From contig NZ_JACXAI010000017.1 in the NCBI RefSeq assembly GCF_014773385.1, positions 1 to 64,000 of the forward strand: 64,000 nt of DNA. The letters run 5' to 3'. How positions within the stretch are numbered: position 1 is the first letter of the stretch; each line of letters starts with the position of its first letter. The stretch comes from Metabacillus arenae (GTDB lineage: Bacteria; Bacillota; Bacilli; Bacillales; Bacillaceae). The notes under the pieces were generated by a model, which saw only the letters and a program-made list of their open reading frames with translations, made no database searches and was not told where the DNA came from. Made by a program: the position numbers and the translations under genes. Positions 35,582 to 44,163 of the stretch are shown piece by piece.

Positions 35582-36415
35582 CTATTCTTTTTTCTCAATA
35601 TACACTTGATGAGGGAACGGTATTTCGATCCCATTTATATCGAATGCTTCTTTTAGTTCTTTTCGAATTTGCCGTTCAACAGCCCATTGTTCCATGTTCT
35701 CCGTTTTGGCGATGACGCGAAGGACAACATCAGAAGCACCTAATGATTGCACCCCAATAACATTTGGTCCATCAACGATTGTTGGAGTTTCTGCTGCAAT
35801 GCGGTCACATACCTGCTGAATGACTTGAATAGCCTCATCTATATTGTCATCATAAGAGATCCCGATATCGACAAGTGCTCTCATGTTTCCGCGAGAATGG
35901 TTGCTTAGGTTTGTAATTTCTCGATTAGGAACGTAATGGAGAGTTCCATCAAATCCTCTAATTTGTGTGGTTCGTAGTCCTACTTGTTCTACTATGCCGT
36001 TGAAACCAGCTGCTGTAACATAATCTCCGACATCAATTTGTTTTTCAAGCAATAAAAAGAAACCTGTAACCACATCACTTACTAAACCTTGAGCACCAAA
36101 CCCTATTGCGAGTCCAACAACTCCTGCCCCTGCGAGCAGGGCCGTCGCATCATATTCAAAAACTTGAAAGACCATGACAACGAAAATAAAAATCAGTACA
36201 TAAGCAAATACGTTTAGACTTAAGCTTTGCAGTGTTTTCGCTCTCCCAAGAGAAATATTTTCTCTTGTTTGCAGTCGATCAAACATTTTTTCAATCAGTT
36301 TTGTACCTATCGCTCTGACGATGAAAAAAACGATAATGATTCCAATTAATTTTAATGCAATAATTCCTGCGCCCGTCATTATAGCAGCCCAGTTTATGTT
36401 TTCTATTACAGCCAT
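35582..36415 (-). CDS. ykuT: Mechanosensitive channel, MscS family (YkuT)
   Basis: A 277-residue MscS-type channel with three N-terminal helices (about 12-35, 65-85 and 88-110). The pore helix and following beta domain carry [20 protein letters not shown] and [14 protein letters not shown], the classical TM3 and beta-domain signatures. The C-terminal alpha/beta domain ends with [14 protein letters not shown]. It releases solutes on hypoosmotic shock. AAAGGAAG lies before ATG 36415. Convergent with ykuS. Confidence 0.92.
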   Translation of the reverse strand: MAVIENINWAAIMTGAGIIALKLIGIIIVFFIVRAIGTKLIEKMFDRLQTRENISLGRAKTLQSLSLNVFAYVLIFIFVVMVFQVFEYDATALLAGAGVVGLAIGFGAQGLVSDVVTGFFLLLEKQIDVGDYVTAAGFNGIVEQVGLRTTQIRGFDGTLHYVPNREITNLSNHSRGNMRALVDIGISYDDNIDEAIQVIQQVCDRIAAETPTIVDGPNVIGVQSLGASDVVLRVIAKTENMEQWAVERQIRKELKEAFDINGIEIPFPHQVYIEKKE

Positions 36416-36661
36416 TTTTCCTCTTCCTTTCTTATGTAATTCAAAAAAGCATTATACTTGGTTCCCTCTTTTAGGACATGTTAAACTAAATGTAACGATA
36501 AAAGCTGGGGCAGTTGTAAAGTCTATCACAAAAGAAAAAAATTTCAATTGAATAATTGAGCAAATTCCATGATTGAATTGAAGAAGAAAAGGGAATAACA
36601 ATCAATGGGCTATTTTTTTAGTCGATTTAAATTCCTTCTTTAAATTAATTATTATTTAATA

Positions 36662-36690
36662 TTGACTAAAAAAAGAGGTTCAGTTATAAT
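36662..36690 (+). promoter_or_regulatory. Sigma-A promoter of ykuU
   Basis: TTGACT (36662-36667), 17 bp, TATAAT (36685-36690). The transcript would start near 36697 and have a leader of about 100 bases. Confidence 0.75.
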
Positions 36691-36711
36691 TTTATATGAA
36701 TTAGGAAAGTT

Positions 36712-36742
36712 AATTGAGAATCAAATTATTGAATTCTCAATT
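36712..36742 (+). promoter_or_regulatory. Perfect 10-bp dyad in the ykuU leader
   Basis: AATTGAGAAT (36712-36721) and ATTCTCAATT (36733-36742) with an 11-base centre, 15 bp after the predicted transcription start. It could be an operator or an RNA hairpin. It does not match the PerR box (TTATAATnATTATAA) or the Fur box. Confidence 0.6.
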
Positions 36743-36799
36743 GCATATGAAAGGTAAGAATCATTTCTTATCAAATCAAATTATATGGAGGGATACATA

Positions 36800-37342
36800 A
36801 TGGCAGAACGTATGGTAGGTAAACAAGCTCCAAGATTTGAAATGGATGCTGTTTTGGGAAACAAAGAATTTGGTAAAGTAAGCTTAGAGGAAAACATGAA
36901 AAACGACAAATGGACAGTGCTTTTCTTCTATCCAATGGATTTCACATTTGTATGCCCAACAGAAATTACAGCTTTATCTGATCGCCACGATGAGTTTGAA
37001 GATCTTGACGCTGAAGTAATCGGTGTATCAACTGACACTATTCATACTCACTTAGCTTGGATCAACACAGACCGTAAAGACAATGGTCTAGGAGATCTTA
37101 AATATTCACTTGCTGCAGACACAAATCATGTTGTTTCTCGCGAATACGGTGTATTAATTGAAGAAGAAGGTGTAGCGCTTCGCGGATTATTTATTATCAA
37201 TCCAGAAGGTGAATTACAATATGCTGTTGTGAACCACAACAACATTGGCCGTGACGTTGACGAGACTTTACGCGTACTTCAAGCTCTTCAAACTGGCGGA
37301 CTTTGCCCTGCAAACTGGAAGCCTGGACAAGCTACTTTATAA
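36800..37342 (+). CDS. ykuU: 2-Cys peroxiredoxin
   Basis: A 180-residue AhpC/TSA peroxiredoxin. The peroxidatic Cys is in FFYPMDFTFVCPTEITAL (about residue 51); the resolving Cys is in GGLCPANWKPG near the C terminus, making it a typical 2-Cys enzyme. It reduces hydrogen peroxide and organic peroxides. GGAGGG precedes ATG 36800. A terminator separates it from ykuV, which may supply electrons. Confidence 0.93.
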   Translation: MAERMVGKQAPRFEMDAVLGNKEFGKVSLEENMKNDKWTVLFFYPMDFTFVCPTEITALSDRHDEFEDLDAEVIGVSTDTIHTHLAWINTDRKDNGLGDLKYSLAADTNHVVSREYGVLIEEEGVALRGLFIINPEGELQYAVVNHNNIGRDVDETLRVLQALQTGGLCPANWKPGQATL

Positions 37343-37367
37343 ATCACTATTTATGAATATGAAAAGG

Positions 37368-37394
37368 GGCCTAACGGTTAGTTAGGTCTTTTTT
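37368..37394 (+). terminator. Intrinsic terminator of ykuU
   Basis: GGCCTAAC (37368-37375) pairs with GTTAGGTC (37381-37388), then T-run. Confidence 0.85.
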
Positions 37395-37441
37395 AAGCAA
37401 TTTTAAATCCTGATAACAGGGTTAATATTGGAGGAATTACG

Positions 37442-37894
37442 ATGAAATTAAGAGAACAAATGCCTGAGTTAACTGGTGCAACCGAATGGTTAAACGGAGA
37501 GGTTTCTAAAAGTGAATTAACAGGTGAAAAACCAACCTTAATCCATTTCTGGTCTATCAGCTGTCATCTTTGTAAGGAGGCAATGCCTCAAGTTAACGAA
37601 TTTCGTGATCAATATAAGGATAAATTAAATGTAGTTGCCGTTCATATGCCACGTTCAGAAGATGACTTAAAATTAGAAGACATCAAAAAAGTAGCAGGCG
37701 AGCATGATATTACACAGCCCATTTTTGTAGATAGTGAGCATAAATTAACAGATGCATTTGAAAATCAATATGTACCAGCCTATTATGTGTTTGATAAAGA
37801 AGGACAATTACGACACTTCCAAGCAGGCGGAAGCGGTATGAAAATGCTGGAAAAACGTGTAAACCGTGTCTTGAATGAAACAGAAAACGCGTAG
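37442..37894 (+). CDS. ykuV: Thiol-disulfide oxidoreductase, TlpA/ResA-like
   Basis: A 150-residue thioredoxin-fold protein with a CHLC active site in FWSISCHLCKEAMPQVNEF (about residue 38) and the cis-Pro loop QYVPAYYVFDKEGQLRHFQ. No signal peptide or membrane helix, so it acts in the cytoplasm, as B. subtilis YkuV does. TTGGAGGAA precedes ATG 37442. Own terminator. Confidence 0.9.
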   Translation: MKLREQMPELTGATEWLNGEVSKSELTGEKPTLIHFWSISCHLCKEAMPQVNEFRDQYKDKLNVVAVHMPRSEDDLKLEDIKKVAGEHDITQPIFVDSEHKLTDAFENQYVPAYYVFDKEGQLRHFQAGGSGMKMLEKRVNRVLNETENA

Positions 37895-37900
37895 TCAAGG

Positions 37901-37928
37901 GAGTAGCCATTTCAGCTACTCTTTTTTT
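37901..37928 (+). terminator. Intrinsic terminator of ykuV
   Basis: GAGTAGC, loop CATTTCA, GCTACTC, then seven T. Confidence 0.88.
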
Positions 37929-37944
37929 ATGAGATCAAGTTAAG

Positions 37945-38135
37945 TTAAAAAAGTATTAAATTATTTATGTTGGCTACCGATGTCCGGCGCAGGCAGACAG
38001 GACGTCCTAGTGCCGGCCAGGCGCCATCGGCTCTTTAGGTCATAAGCCAATCCGTCAAATAGGTTAAAGAAACAACCTTCATGCCGGCTCGCCTGAATGC
38101 TTGTCGCAGAAGGACTAGCCCCCTGAGCTTTTCGT
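37945..38135 (+). repeat. Dispersed palindromic repeat, copy 5
   Basis: Shares AAGTATTAA lead-in, GTCCGGCGCAGGCAGACAGG, GACGTCCTAGTGCCGGCC, the CATAAGCCAATCCGTCAA block and GGTTAAAGAAACAACCTTC with the copies at 1825, 7231 and 39489. Confidence 0.78.
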
Positions 38136-38267
38136 TCTTTTGAAAAAATTTAATTAAGCTATGAAATGAATGTAAACTCTTGCAATTCATAGAAAATTCA
38201 ATTAATATATTCTTGTGACTTAAAAAGTTAAAATGTAGAAGCTAAGTTTCAAATATCTGGAGCTTTG

Positions 38268-38331
38268 AAATTCACATGTTAGAAAGGTGATTAACTCCAA
38301 ATAGTTGATCTTCTTTTTAATATGTGAATTT
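38268..38331 (+). promoter_or_regulatory. Structured leader of the first cold-shock gene
   Basis: AAATTCACAT (38268-38277) and ATGTGAATTT (38322-38331) are exact reverse complements 44 bases apart, about 60 bases before the start codon. Cold-shock genes often have long structured leaders that control translation with temperature; this stem would be the main feature here. Confidence 0.5.
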
Positions 38332-38392
38332 TTATTTGCCATACAAGTAAAGAAAAGGAACATATTAAGAATTATTTTGGAGGGTTTTATTA

Positions 38393-38593
38393 ATGGAAAC
38401 AGGGACAGTTAAATGGTTCAACGCAGAAAAAGGTTTTGGCTTCATCGAGGTTGAAGGCGGGAGCGATGTATTCGTTCACTTTAGTGCAATCACGGGCGAA
38501 GGATTCAAAACGCTTGAAGAGGGTCAAAAGGTTCAATTCAACATTGTTGAAGGTAATCGCGGACCGCAAGCAGCAGATGTAGTGAAATTATAA
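38393..38593 (+). CDS. Cold-shock protein
   Basis: A 66-residue CspA-family OB-fold protein. RNP1 is [11 protein letters not shown]2 is VFVHF, and [13 protein letters not shown] opens it. It binds single-stranded RNA and DNA as a chaperone. GGAGGG precedes ATG 38393. A paralogue with 80 percent or more identity by eye lies at 39044, with sspH between them on the other strand. Confidence 0.95.
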   Translation: METGTVKWFNAEKGFGFIEVEGGSDVFVHFSAITGEGFKTLEEGQKVQFNIVEGNRGPQAADVVKL

Positions 38594-38609
38594 ATTCTGC
38601 AAATTAGAC

Positions 38610-38638
38610 AAGCTGCCGAATAGGCAGCTTCCTCTTTG
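38610..38638. terminator. Hairpin between csp and sspH
   Basis: AAGCTGCC (38610-38617) pairs with GGCAGCTT (38623-38630). The T-run is short. Confidence 0.55.
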
Positions 38639-38653
38639 CTAAAATATTTGGGG

Positions 38654-38833
38654 CTATTCTTCTTTTAGCTCAGTAACAGATACTTCATGTTCGTCTTCAG
38701 GATTTCCATCAAAAAAGATTCTCGCTGTTGCTTTACCTTCATCTACATGTTGGATATAAATCGGTTTCCCGTTAAAAGTCACTTGATAAGACTTACCAGA
38801 ACCTGAAATTTCCTTGGCACGCTGTATGTTCAT
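38654..38833 (-). CDS. sspH: Small acid-soluble spore protein, H type
   Basis: A 59-residue protein. It starts MNIQRAKEISGSGKSYQVTF, has PIYIQHVDEGKATARIF in the middle and ends VSVTELKEE, the pattern of the SASP-H family, whose members bind DNA in the spore core of bacilli. Behind AAGGAG on the minus strand. It is just under the size most gene callers trust. It confirms that the organism is an endospore former. Confidence 0.9.
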   Translation of the reverse strand: MNIQRAKEISGSGKSYQVTFNGKPIYIQHVDEGKATARIFFDGNPEDEHEVSVTELKEE

Positions 38834-38865
38834 ATTGATAACTCCTTTTTTTCGTTTTCTCTTTT

Positions 38866-38896
38866 TAATATTTGGTTATTTTTTGTTTTTTATTCC
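38866..38896 (-). promoter_or_regulatory. Possible forespore (sigma-G-like) promoter of sspH
   Basis: On the minus strand GGAATA (38896-38891) and CAAATATTA (38874-38866) are 16 bp apart, near the sigma-G pattern (TGAATA, CATnnTA) but with mismatches. Position, about 30 bases before the ATG, is right. Confidence 0.4.
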
Positions 38897-39043
38897 TATT
38901 TAGTTGACGATATAAAAATATTTTGATAGTATTAATTGTTACTACTAAGATTTGATATTTTGATTAGGAAACAGCTTCGTGAATTTTCTTGATTTTTTAA
39001 TACTTAACTCTTAGTGTGAACATTTTTTCTAGGAGGCAATAAC

Positions 39044-39244
39044 ATGCAAACAGGTACAGTTAAATGGTTTAATGCAGAAAAAGGTTTTGGCTTCATTGAA
39101 ATTACTGAAGGCAACGATGTATTCGTGCATTTCTCTGCCATTCAAACAGAAGGTTTTAAAACATTAGAAGAAGGTCAGAAAGTTTCTTTCGAAGTTGTTG
39201 AAGGTAATCGTGGACCTCAAGCTGCAAACGTACAAACAGCTTAA
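39044..39244 (+). CDS. Cold-shock protein, second paralogue
   Basis: A 66-residue CspA-family protein with the same RNP1 (KGFGFIEI) and RNP2 (VFVHF) as its neighbour at 38393. TAGGAGGC precedes ATG 39044. A terminator follows. Its 200-base upstream region is AT-rich and probably leader. Two tandem csp genes flanking a reverse sspH suggests a local duplication. Confidence 0.95.
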   Translation: MQTGTVKWFNAEKGFGFIEITEGNDVFVHFSAIQTEGFKTLEEGQKVSFEVVEGNRGPQAANVQTA

Positions 39245-39252
39245 TTGATATA

Positions 39253-39291
39253 GATGATGAAGTGGATTAAATGTTCGCTTCATCATTTTTT
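39253..39291 (+). terminator. Intrinsic terminator
   Basis: GATGATGAAG (39253-39262) pairs with CTTCATCATT (39278-39287), followed by a T-run. Confidence 0.85.
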
Positions 39292-39307
39292 ATAGCTTAA
39301 GAAAATT

Positions 39308-39472
39308 TATGTTTATTAAAGTGTTAACGTGTAAAAGCGAGATATCTTTTTCCAGCGCAGGGCGCAACGGCCCTGAGGTCTCAGGGTCAATTCGTCAAGA
39401 AAGTTAAAAAATAACCCTTCATGCCGGCTCGCCTTGTGTTTGTCGCCGATAGGCGGTCGCTCTGCGCTTTTC
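39308..39472 (+). repeat. Dispersed palindromic repeat, copy 6
   Basis: GTTTATTAAAGTGTTAACGTG lead-in is followed by TTCCAGCGCAGG, GGTCTCAGGGTCAATTCG, AAGAAAGTTAAAAAATAACC and CATGCCGGCTCGCCTTGTG. A shortened relative of the other copies. Confidence 0.75.
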
Positions 39473-39488
39473 TTATAAGATCAGAAAG

Positions 39489-39657
39489 TTTAATTTAATT
39501 AAAGTATTAACGTATTAAAGAGTGTTGTCGTTGTCTAGCTCCAGGCGCCATCGGCCCTTAGGTCATAAGCCAATCCGTCAAGAAGGTTAAAGAACAACCT
39601 TCATGCCGGCTCGTCTTATGCTTGTCGCCGAAGGATTAGCGCCTTGCGCTTTTCGTT
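39489..39657 (+). repeat. Dispersed palindromic repeat, copy 7
   Basis: Directly follows copy 6. TTTAATTAAAGTATTAACGT, CTAGCTCCAGGCGCCATCGG, TCATAAGCCAATCCGTCAAG, AGGTTAAAGAACAACCTTC, CATGCCGGCTCG and CTTATGCTTGTCGCCGAAGG. It is the best match to the reverse copy at 23460. Confidence 0.78.
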
Positions 39658-39842
39658 CTATAACTTTTAAATCACTCTCTATTTATGGAAAGTTTGAAAA
39701 AATTTGATAAAAGCAAGATAAATAGGGTATGATAGTAGGGTGAAGTTCATTCTTGATCTAAAATTCTCTCCTTAAAGAAAGGTTCCCTCTTAGGCCCTTT
39801 TTTTAATTAGTGGATTTGAATGGTCTTTGGAGGTGGGTTGGT

Positions 39843-40046
39843 ATGGCTTTTGGCAGAAAACCTGAAGAAGAAATTGTAACTGAGGAAACAAAAGTTTGGG
39901 AATGTTCAGCAGATGATTGTAATTGCTGGGTAAGAGACAACTTTAAAAGCAGTGAAACACCTCTTTGTCCTATTTGTAAAAGTGAAATGACTTCAACAAC
40001 AAAAGTATTACAGGTTGTTAATAACAATAGTCAGCATTTGTTCTAA
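39843..40046 (+). CDS. Cold-inducible protein YdjO-like
   Basis: A 67-residue protein with four cysteines in a zinc-ribbon arrangement (WECSADDCNCW and PLCPICKSEM). Its layout fits the YdjO family of bacilli, annotated as cold-inducible. ATG 39843 follows GGAGGTGG; the frame from 39810 includes that site. It lies after the cold-shock pair, which fits. Terminator at 40068. Confidence 0.8.
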   Translation: MAFGRKPEEEIVTEETKVWECSADDCNCWVRDNFKSSETPLCPICKSEMTSTTKVLQVVNNNSQHLF

Positions 40047-40067
40047 TAATTAAATAAAAATAAAAGG

Positions 40068-40116
40068 AAGGCAATAGTTGTTACGGTACCATCTAACGAC
40101 TATTGCCTTTGTTTTA
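40068..40116 (+). terminator. Intrinsic terminator
   Basis: AAGGCAATAGTTGTTA (40068-40083) pairs with TAACGACTATTGCCTT (40094-40109) almost perfectly and is followed by GTTTTATT. Confidence 0.85.
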
Positions 40117-40147
40117 TTCCTGTTATCTTTATTTAAAGGAGTTTCTT

Positions 40148-40648
40148 ATGAAAATCATTGTCCTAGCAGATACTCATATCCCTAAAAAAGCGAAAAAATT
40201 ACCTGAAATCCTGATTGAGCACCTAAAGGAGTCAGATTTAATCATCCACGCAGGCGATTGGCAGACCCTTGAAGTGTATGATGAACTGGCTAAATATGGA
40301 AATGTGGTTGGAGTAGCGGGAAATGTAGATGATGAAAAGATCCAGCAAAAGTTTGGACTTATGCAAACATTATTTGTTCATGGTTACCGAATAGGAATTG
40401 TTCATGGCCATGGAGCAAGAGGGACTACGAAAAAAAGAGTATTAGAAGCATTTAAAGAAGAGAATATGGATTGTATCATTTTTGGCCATTCCCATATTCC
40501 TGTAAATGAAAAAATTGAAGGAACCTTCTTATTTAACCCCGGATCTCCTACTGATAAAAGAAGACAACCCAAATTTTCATTTGGAGTCATTACCGTTACA
40601 GAAAAGGACTTCCAAATAGATCACGTTTTTTTCAGCAAAAAAGACTGA
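40148..40648 (+). CDS. YfcE/MJ0936-type metallophosphoesterase
   Basis: A 166-residue calcineurin-like phosphoesterase. The metal motifs are VLADTHIPK, IIHAGDWQT, GVAGNVDDE, VHGHGARG and IIFGHSHIPV, then FNPGSPTDKR. It is a stand-alone cytoplasmic enzyme of the YfcE group with broad phosphodiesterase activity. AAAGGAG precedes ATG 40148; the ORF upstream of this is not used. Confidence 0.9.
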   Translation: MKIIVLADTHIPKKAKKLPEILIEHLKESDLIIHAGDWQTLEVYDELAKYGNVVGVAGNVDDEKIQQKFGLMQTLFVHGYRIGIVHGHGARGTTKKRVLEAFKEENMDCIIFGHSHIPVNEKIEGTFLFNPGSPTDKRRQPKFSFGVITVTEKDFQIDHVFFSKKD

Positions 40649-40835
40649 ATACACCTTTATTAAAAGGACCCTCGGCGAGACACCGATAGACTTCATTTCA
40701 GAGTTTGAAGTGAACCAAAGTATCACTTCCACCTCATTCATTAATAAAACCACAGCTTTACAAATAAAATTTGTTATTTCAAAAAAGATTTATAAATTTA
40801 TTAAATTTCCTCTTCTCTTTTCCCAGAAATTATCC

Positions 40836-40900
40836 TATAATCAAAACTGTACTAACTATCTTAATACAGTTCATACGATTGATACAGTTCATACAGTTGT
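40836..40900 (+). promoter_or_regulatory. Promoter with repeated ATACAGTTCATAC sites
   Basis: TATAAT (40836-40841) is followed by AACTGTA (40845-40851) and its reverse complement TACAGTT (40865-40871). ATACAGTTCATAC occurs at 40864 and again 18 bp later at 40882, followed by a third ATACAGTT. This lies just before the GntR gene and suits autorepression. Confidence 0.55.
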
Positions 40901-40921
40901 GTTTTGAATGGGAGGGTAGAT

Positions 40922-41329
40922 ATGTTTGATTTAGACCCAAGAAGCAGAAAACCAATCTATGAGCAGCTTGTTGATCGATTTATCGACCTGATCATTAATG
41001 AAGTGCTGACTGTTGATGAGCAGCTTCCTTCGGTGAGGACACTCGCCCAGCAGCTTACAATTAATCCGAATACAATACAAAGGGCATATAGAGAACTAGA
41101 AGCACATGGATATATCTATTCAATTAAAGGAAAGGGCAGTTTTGTCAGTCCTTCTAGTGAACGTTCAAAGCAGGAAAAATTAGACGAATTGAAGTTAGAA
41201 ATAGAGAAATTAATGACTGAAGCCATTTTTTTAGGAATGACAAGGGAAGAGCTTATTGAACTTGTTCATTCGGCAGGAACGTTAATAGGGGGAGGAAAGA
41301 ATCGTGATTCAATTGACGAACGTCAGTAA
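40922..41329 (+). CDS. GntR family regulator (YtrA subfamily)
   Basis: A 135-residue regulator: winged helix at residues 5-75 (PIYEQLVDRFIDLIINEVL, then LPSVRTLAQQLTINPNTIQRAYRELEAHGYI) and a short helical tail instead of a ligand domain, the YtrA subfamily. Such proteins repress the ABC transporter operon they head. ATG 40922 follows GGGAGGG. It overlaps the ATPase gene by 26 bases, so translation is probably coupled. Confidence 0.88.
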   Translation: MFDLDPRSRKPIYEQLVDRFIDLIINEVLTVDEQLPSVRTLAQQLTINPNTIQRAYRELEAHGYIYSIKGKGSFVSPSSERSKQEKLDELKLEIEKLMTEAIFLGMTREELIELVHSAGTLIGGGKNRDSIDERQ

Positions 41330-42203
41330 AATCTTCAAGGAGCTAGAAGCAGTCGAAAATGTCACGATTAACGTGAATAAAGGGTCTATATACGGATTAC
41401 TTGGTTCGAATGGGGCGGGGAAAACGACATTGCTTCGATTAATTGCAGGTATCCTTCATCAAGATAAGGGTGAAATAAAAGTCAATCAGCAAAATGTTTA
41501 TGAAAATACTGCAGTCAAGCAGCAAGTATTTTTTATTCCGGATATTCCATATGTATTTCCACAATATACTGTCAAGCAAATGGCGCAATTTTATCAACAA
41601 ACGTATAGCGGGTGGAATCAGGACCGTTTTGATAAAATTAGCGCGGTATTTGACATCGATTGTAATAAAAAGGTTCAGACGTTCTCAAAGGGAATGCAAA
41701 GACAGGTTGCGTTCTGGTTAGCCCTTTCTACAATGCCTGATGTTCTTATTTTGGACGAACCGCTTGATGGTCTGGATCCTGTTATGAGGAAAAAGGTTAA
41801 AAACCTAATCATTCAAGATGTAGCTAAAAGGGAGATGACTGTTCTTATCTCTTCGCACAACTTGCGTGAAATTGAAGATTTATGTGACCATGTTGGAATT
41901 CTTCACAAAGGTAGACTGCTGCTGGAAAAAGAGATCGATGACCTAAAATCAGATACCCACAAAATTCAGGTTGCCTTCAAAAAACCACTTTCAGAAGATT
42001 GGCTTAAGCCATTAAACGTTTTATACAGCGAACAACGCGGAAGTGTGTCGTTATGTATTGTCAGAGGAAAGGAAGAAGAAATCTCCACTTATATCAAAAG
42101 ATTTCAACCGATCATTTATGATTTACTGCCTCTAACATTGGAAGAAATTTTTATTTATGAGATGGGGGATGTTGGTTATGACTTCAAAAACATCTTGGTT
42201 TAA
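41304..42203 (+). CDS. ABC transporter ATP-binding protein
   Basis: A 299-residue ABC ATPase. Walker A is GSNGAGKTTLLRLIAG near residue 33, the signature is FSKGMQRQVAFWLALS, Walker B is VLILDEPLDGLDP and the H-loop is LISSHNLREIEDL. A C-terminal region of about 80 residues follows, as in YtrB and Bcr-like export ATPases. GTG 41304 lies behind GGGGGAGG. Overlaps both the GntR gene and the permease gene. Confidence 0.9.
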   Translation: MIQLTNVSKIFKELEAVENVTINVNKGSIYGLLGSNGAGKTTLLRLIAGILHQDKGEIKVNQQNVYENTAVKQQVFFIPDIPYVFPQYTVKQMAQFYQQTYSGWNQDRFDKISAVFDIDCNKKVQTFSKGMQRQVAFWLALSTMPDVLILDEPLDGLDPVMRKKVKNLIIQDVAKREMTVLISSHNLREIEDLCDHVGILHKGRLLLEKEIDDLKSDTHKIQVAFKKPLSEDWLKPLNVLYSEQRGSVSLCIVRGKEEEISTYIKRFQPIIYDLLPLTLEEIFIYEMGDVGYDFKNILV

Positions 42204-44148
42204 TAAAGAAATGGCCATTCAGATTTTTAGAAGCACTGGCTGGATAGGAGTCGTTTATTTAATTGGTCTGTTTTTTGCCCTGCCACTCAGAATTTTAATG
42301 CTTTACACAAGTGAACAGGAGCTGTCTCCTACGAATCTCGTAAATTTATTTTCGCTGCTGATAGAAGTTCAATTTCTCTTGTTTGTTGTCATTCCTGTTT
42401 TATTAAGTGTTTTTCTATTTCGTTTTATTCAAGTGAAACAGTCTGCCGACCTTATTCACAGCTTGCCGATCAAGAGAACGACTGTGTTTCACCAATATAG
42501 TTTAATGGGGTGTGCCCTTCTTATCCTGCCAGTAATGTTTAATAGCTTGGTCATGATTCTGTTAGCTTCCATTATTGATCTTGAAGTTTATTACAGCATA
42601 CAAGATGTTTTTTATTGGGCAGGGGTTACGGTTTTAATAGGGCTGCTTTTCTTCTTTGCAACTGTTTTCATCGGGATGTTAACCGGAATATCAGTCCTTC
42701 AAGGAATATTAACTTATATTATGCTGCTTTTTCCAGCAGGAATTCTCGTTCTCATTTACTATCATTTAGAATATTTTCTAGCTGGATTTTCCGCGCAATA
42801 TTCTTTGCGTGCTAATTTCGAAGCGGCCTCACCTATTACAAATTTGGTTAATTTGGAAAATGGAATTTCTGCTGTTCATTCGATTGTCTACTGCATACTA
42901 ATTATTGGATTATATGTCGGAGCCCTTTTCCTTTATAAGTATAGAAAGGTTGAAAAAGTATCAGAAGCGTTTGTTTTTATTAGCGTGAAGCCTGTTTTTA
43001 AATATGGTGTCGCCTTTTGTTTTACATTACTCGGAGGATTATATTTTGGACAAACCCAAGGCGATTCTTTTATCTGGCAAATTTTCGGATATATTGCAGG
43101 CTCCATTTTCGGTTATTTTATTGCCGAAATGGTTTTACAAAAAACGTGGAGAGTTCTTAGATCCATTAAAGGGTATTTTCTGTTTGCAGGGGTCATGGTC
43201 GTATTATTTCTTTTATTGGAGATTGATATTACAGGCTATGAAAAGAAAATCCCTGATACAGATGAAATTGCAAGAGTCTATTTTAGTAATAACACATATG
43301 AATATGGATTCGAAGAGTCAGAAATACCAAAAAAGTATTTTACCGAACAAAAAAATATTGATGCGATTAGAGAGCTGCATAAGGAGCTTATCGATAAAAA
43401 TCATTCGTCAAGAAACTTAAATTATGAAGACCAAGCTTTTTTCGCTTATGAATTAAAAAACGGCGATAAATTGATTAGGGGATATTCATTACCAGATGTC
43501 AAGCAATTTGCTGCTTTCTATAAACCGATTGTGGAGTCAGAGGAATATAAGAAATTGAACAATGAAATATTATCGATTAGCGAGGAAAATGTAGATAAAA
43601 TGACGATTACCTCACAAGGACCATACCAAAAAAGTACTTCTTTTTCGGATGAAAAGGAATTGAAAAAGGCTATTAAGCTTTTAAAGGAAGATATTTATCA
43701 AGAAACATATGAAAATAGTAATCGCCACTGGGGTTTTCACACAGATATTGAAATACTTTTAAGTAATGACAAAAGATTGAACTTGCCATATAAACATTCC
43801 TACCGTTTATTTACAGAGTGGTTCATGGAAACAGGGAAATATGAGGAAGCAGTGGTGACTGCGAACGATATTTCATCCGCTTATGTCATAAATAAAAGTG
43901 TTATTCAATTTGACGAAAATAATTTTAGCCATGAAGAGGTTGGAAAATTAATATCTGAAAGCAGTGACACGTTACAAATAACTGAAAGCAAGGAATTGGT
44001 AGAAGCACTCGACAATTTCGAATGGGGGGTCGAGGGAGAGTACCTAGTTGCTTTTTATTTTAAAGAAAATGATAATTTGGAATTAGGTTCGTTTGATGAG
44101 GATACTTTACCTGGATTCGTTAAAGAAAAATTAAATAGAAATGAATGA
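42178..44148 (+). CDS. ABC permease with large C-terminal domain
   Basis: A 656-residue membrane protein. About eight helices lie in the first 360 residues (for example GVVYLIGLFFALPLRILML and LLIEVQFLLFVVIPVLLSVF); the last 290 residues are hydrophilic and likely extracellular (DUF6449-like). This fits ABC-2-type export systems that respond to the cell envelope. ATG 42178 follows GGGGGATG and starts 26 bases inside the ATPase gene. The sigma factor gene follows 15 bases later. Confidence 0.82.
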   Translation: MTSKTSWFNKEMAIQIFRSTGWIGVVYLIGLFFALPLRILMLYTSEQELSPTNLVNLFSLLIEVQFLLFVVIPVLLSVFLFRFIQVKQSADLIHSLPIKRTTVFHQYSLMGCALLILPVMFNSLVMILLASIIDLEVYYSIQDVFYWAGVTVLIGLLFFFATVFIGMLTGISVLQGILTYIMLLFPAGILVLIYYHLEYFLAGFSAQYSLRANFEAASPITNLVNLENGISAVHSIVYCILIIGLYVGALFLYKYRKVEKVSEAFVFISVKPVFKYGVAFCFTLLGGLYFGQTQGDSFIWQIFGYIAGSIFGYFIAEMVLQKTWRVLRSIKGYFLFAGVMVVLFLLLEIDITGYEKKIPDTDEIARVYFSNNTYEYGFEESEIPKKYFTEQKNIDAIRELHKELIDKNHSSRNLNYEDQAFFAYELKNGDKLIRGYSLPDVKQFAAFYKPIVESEEYKKLNNEILSISEENVDKMTITSQGPYQKSTSFSDEKELKKAIKLLKEDIYQETYENSNRHWGFHTDIEILLSNDKRLNLPYKHSYRLFTEWFMETGKYEEAVVTANDISSAYVINKSVIQFDENNFSHEEVGKLISESSDTLQITESKELVEALDNFEWGVEGEYLVAFYFKENDNLELGSFDEDTLPGFVKEKLNRNE

Positions 44149-44163
44149 ATTGGAGGAAATGTT

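Noticed and set aside
36630-36665. PerR box before ykuU
   Set aside because: The AT-rich stretch has many mismatches to TTATAATnATTATAA and is no better than other AT-rich DNA nearby.
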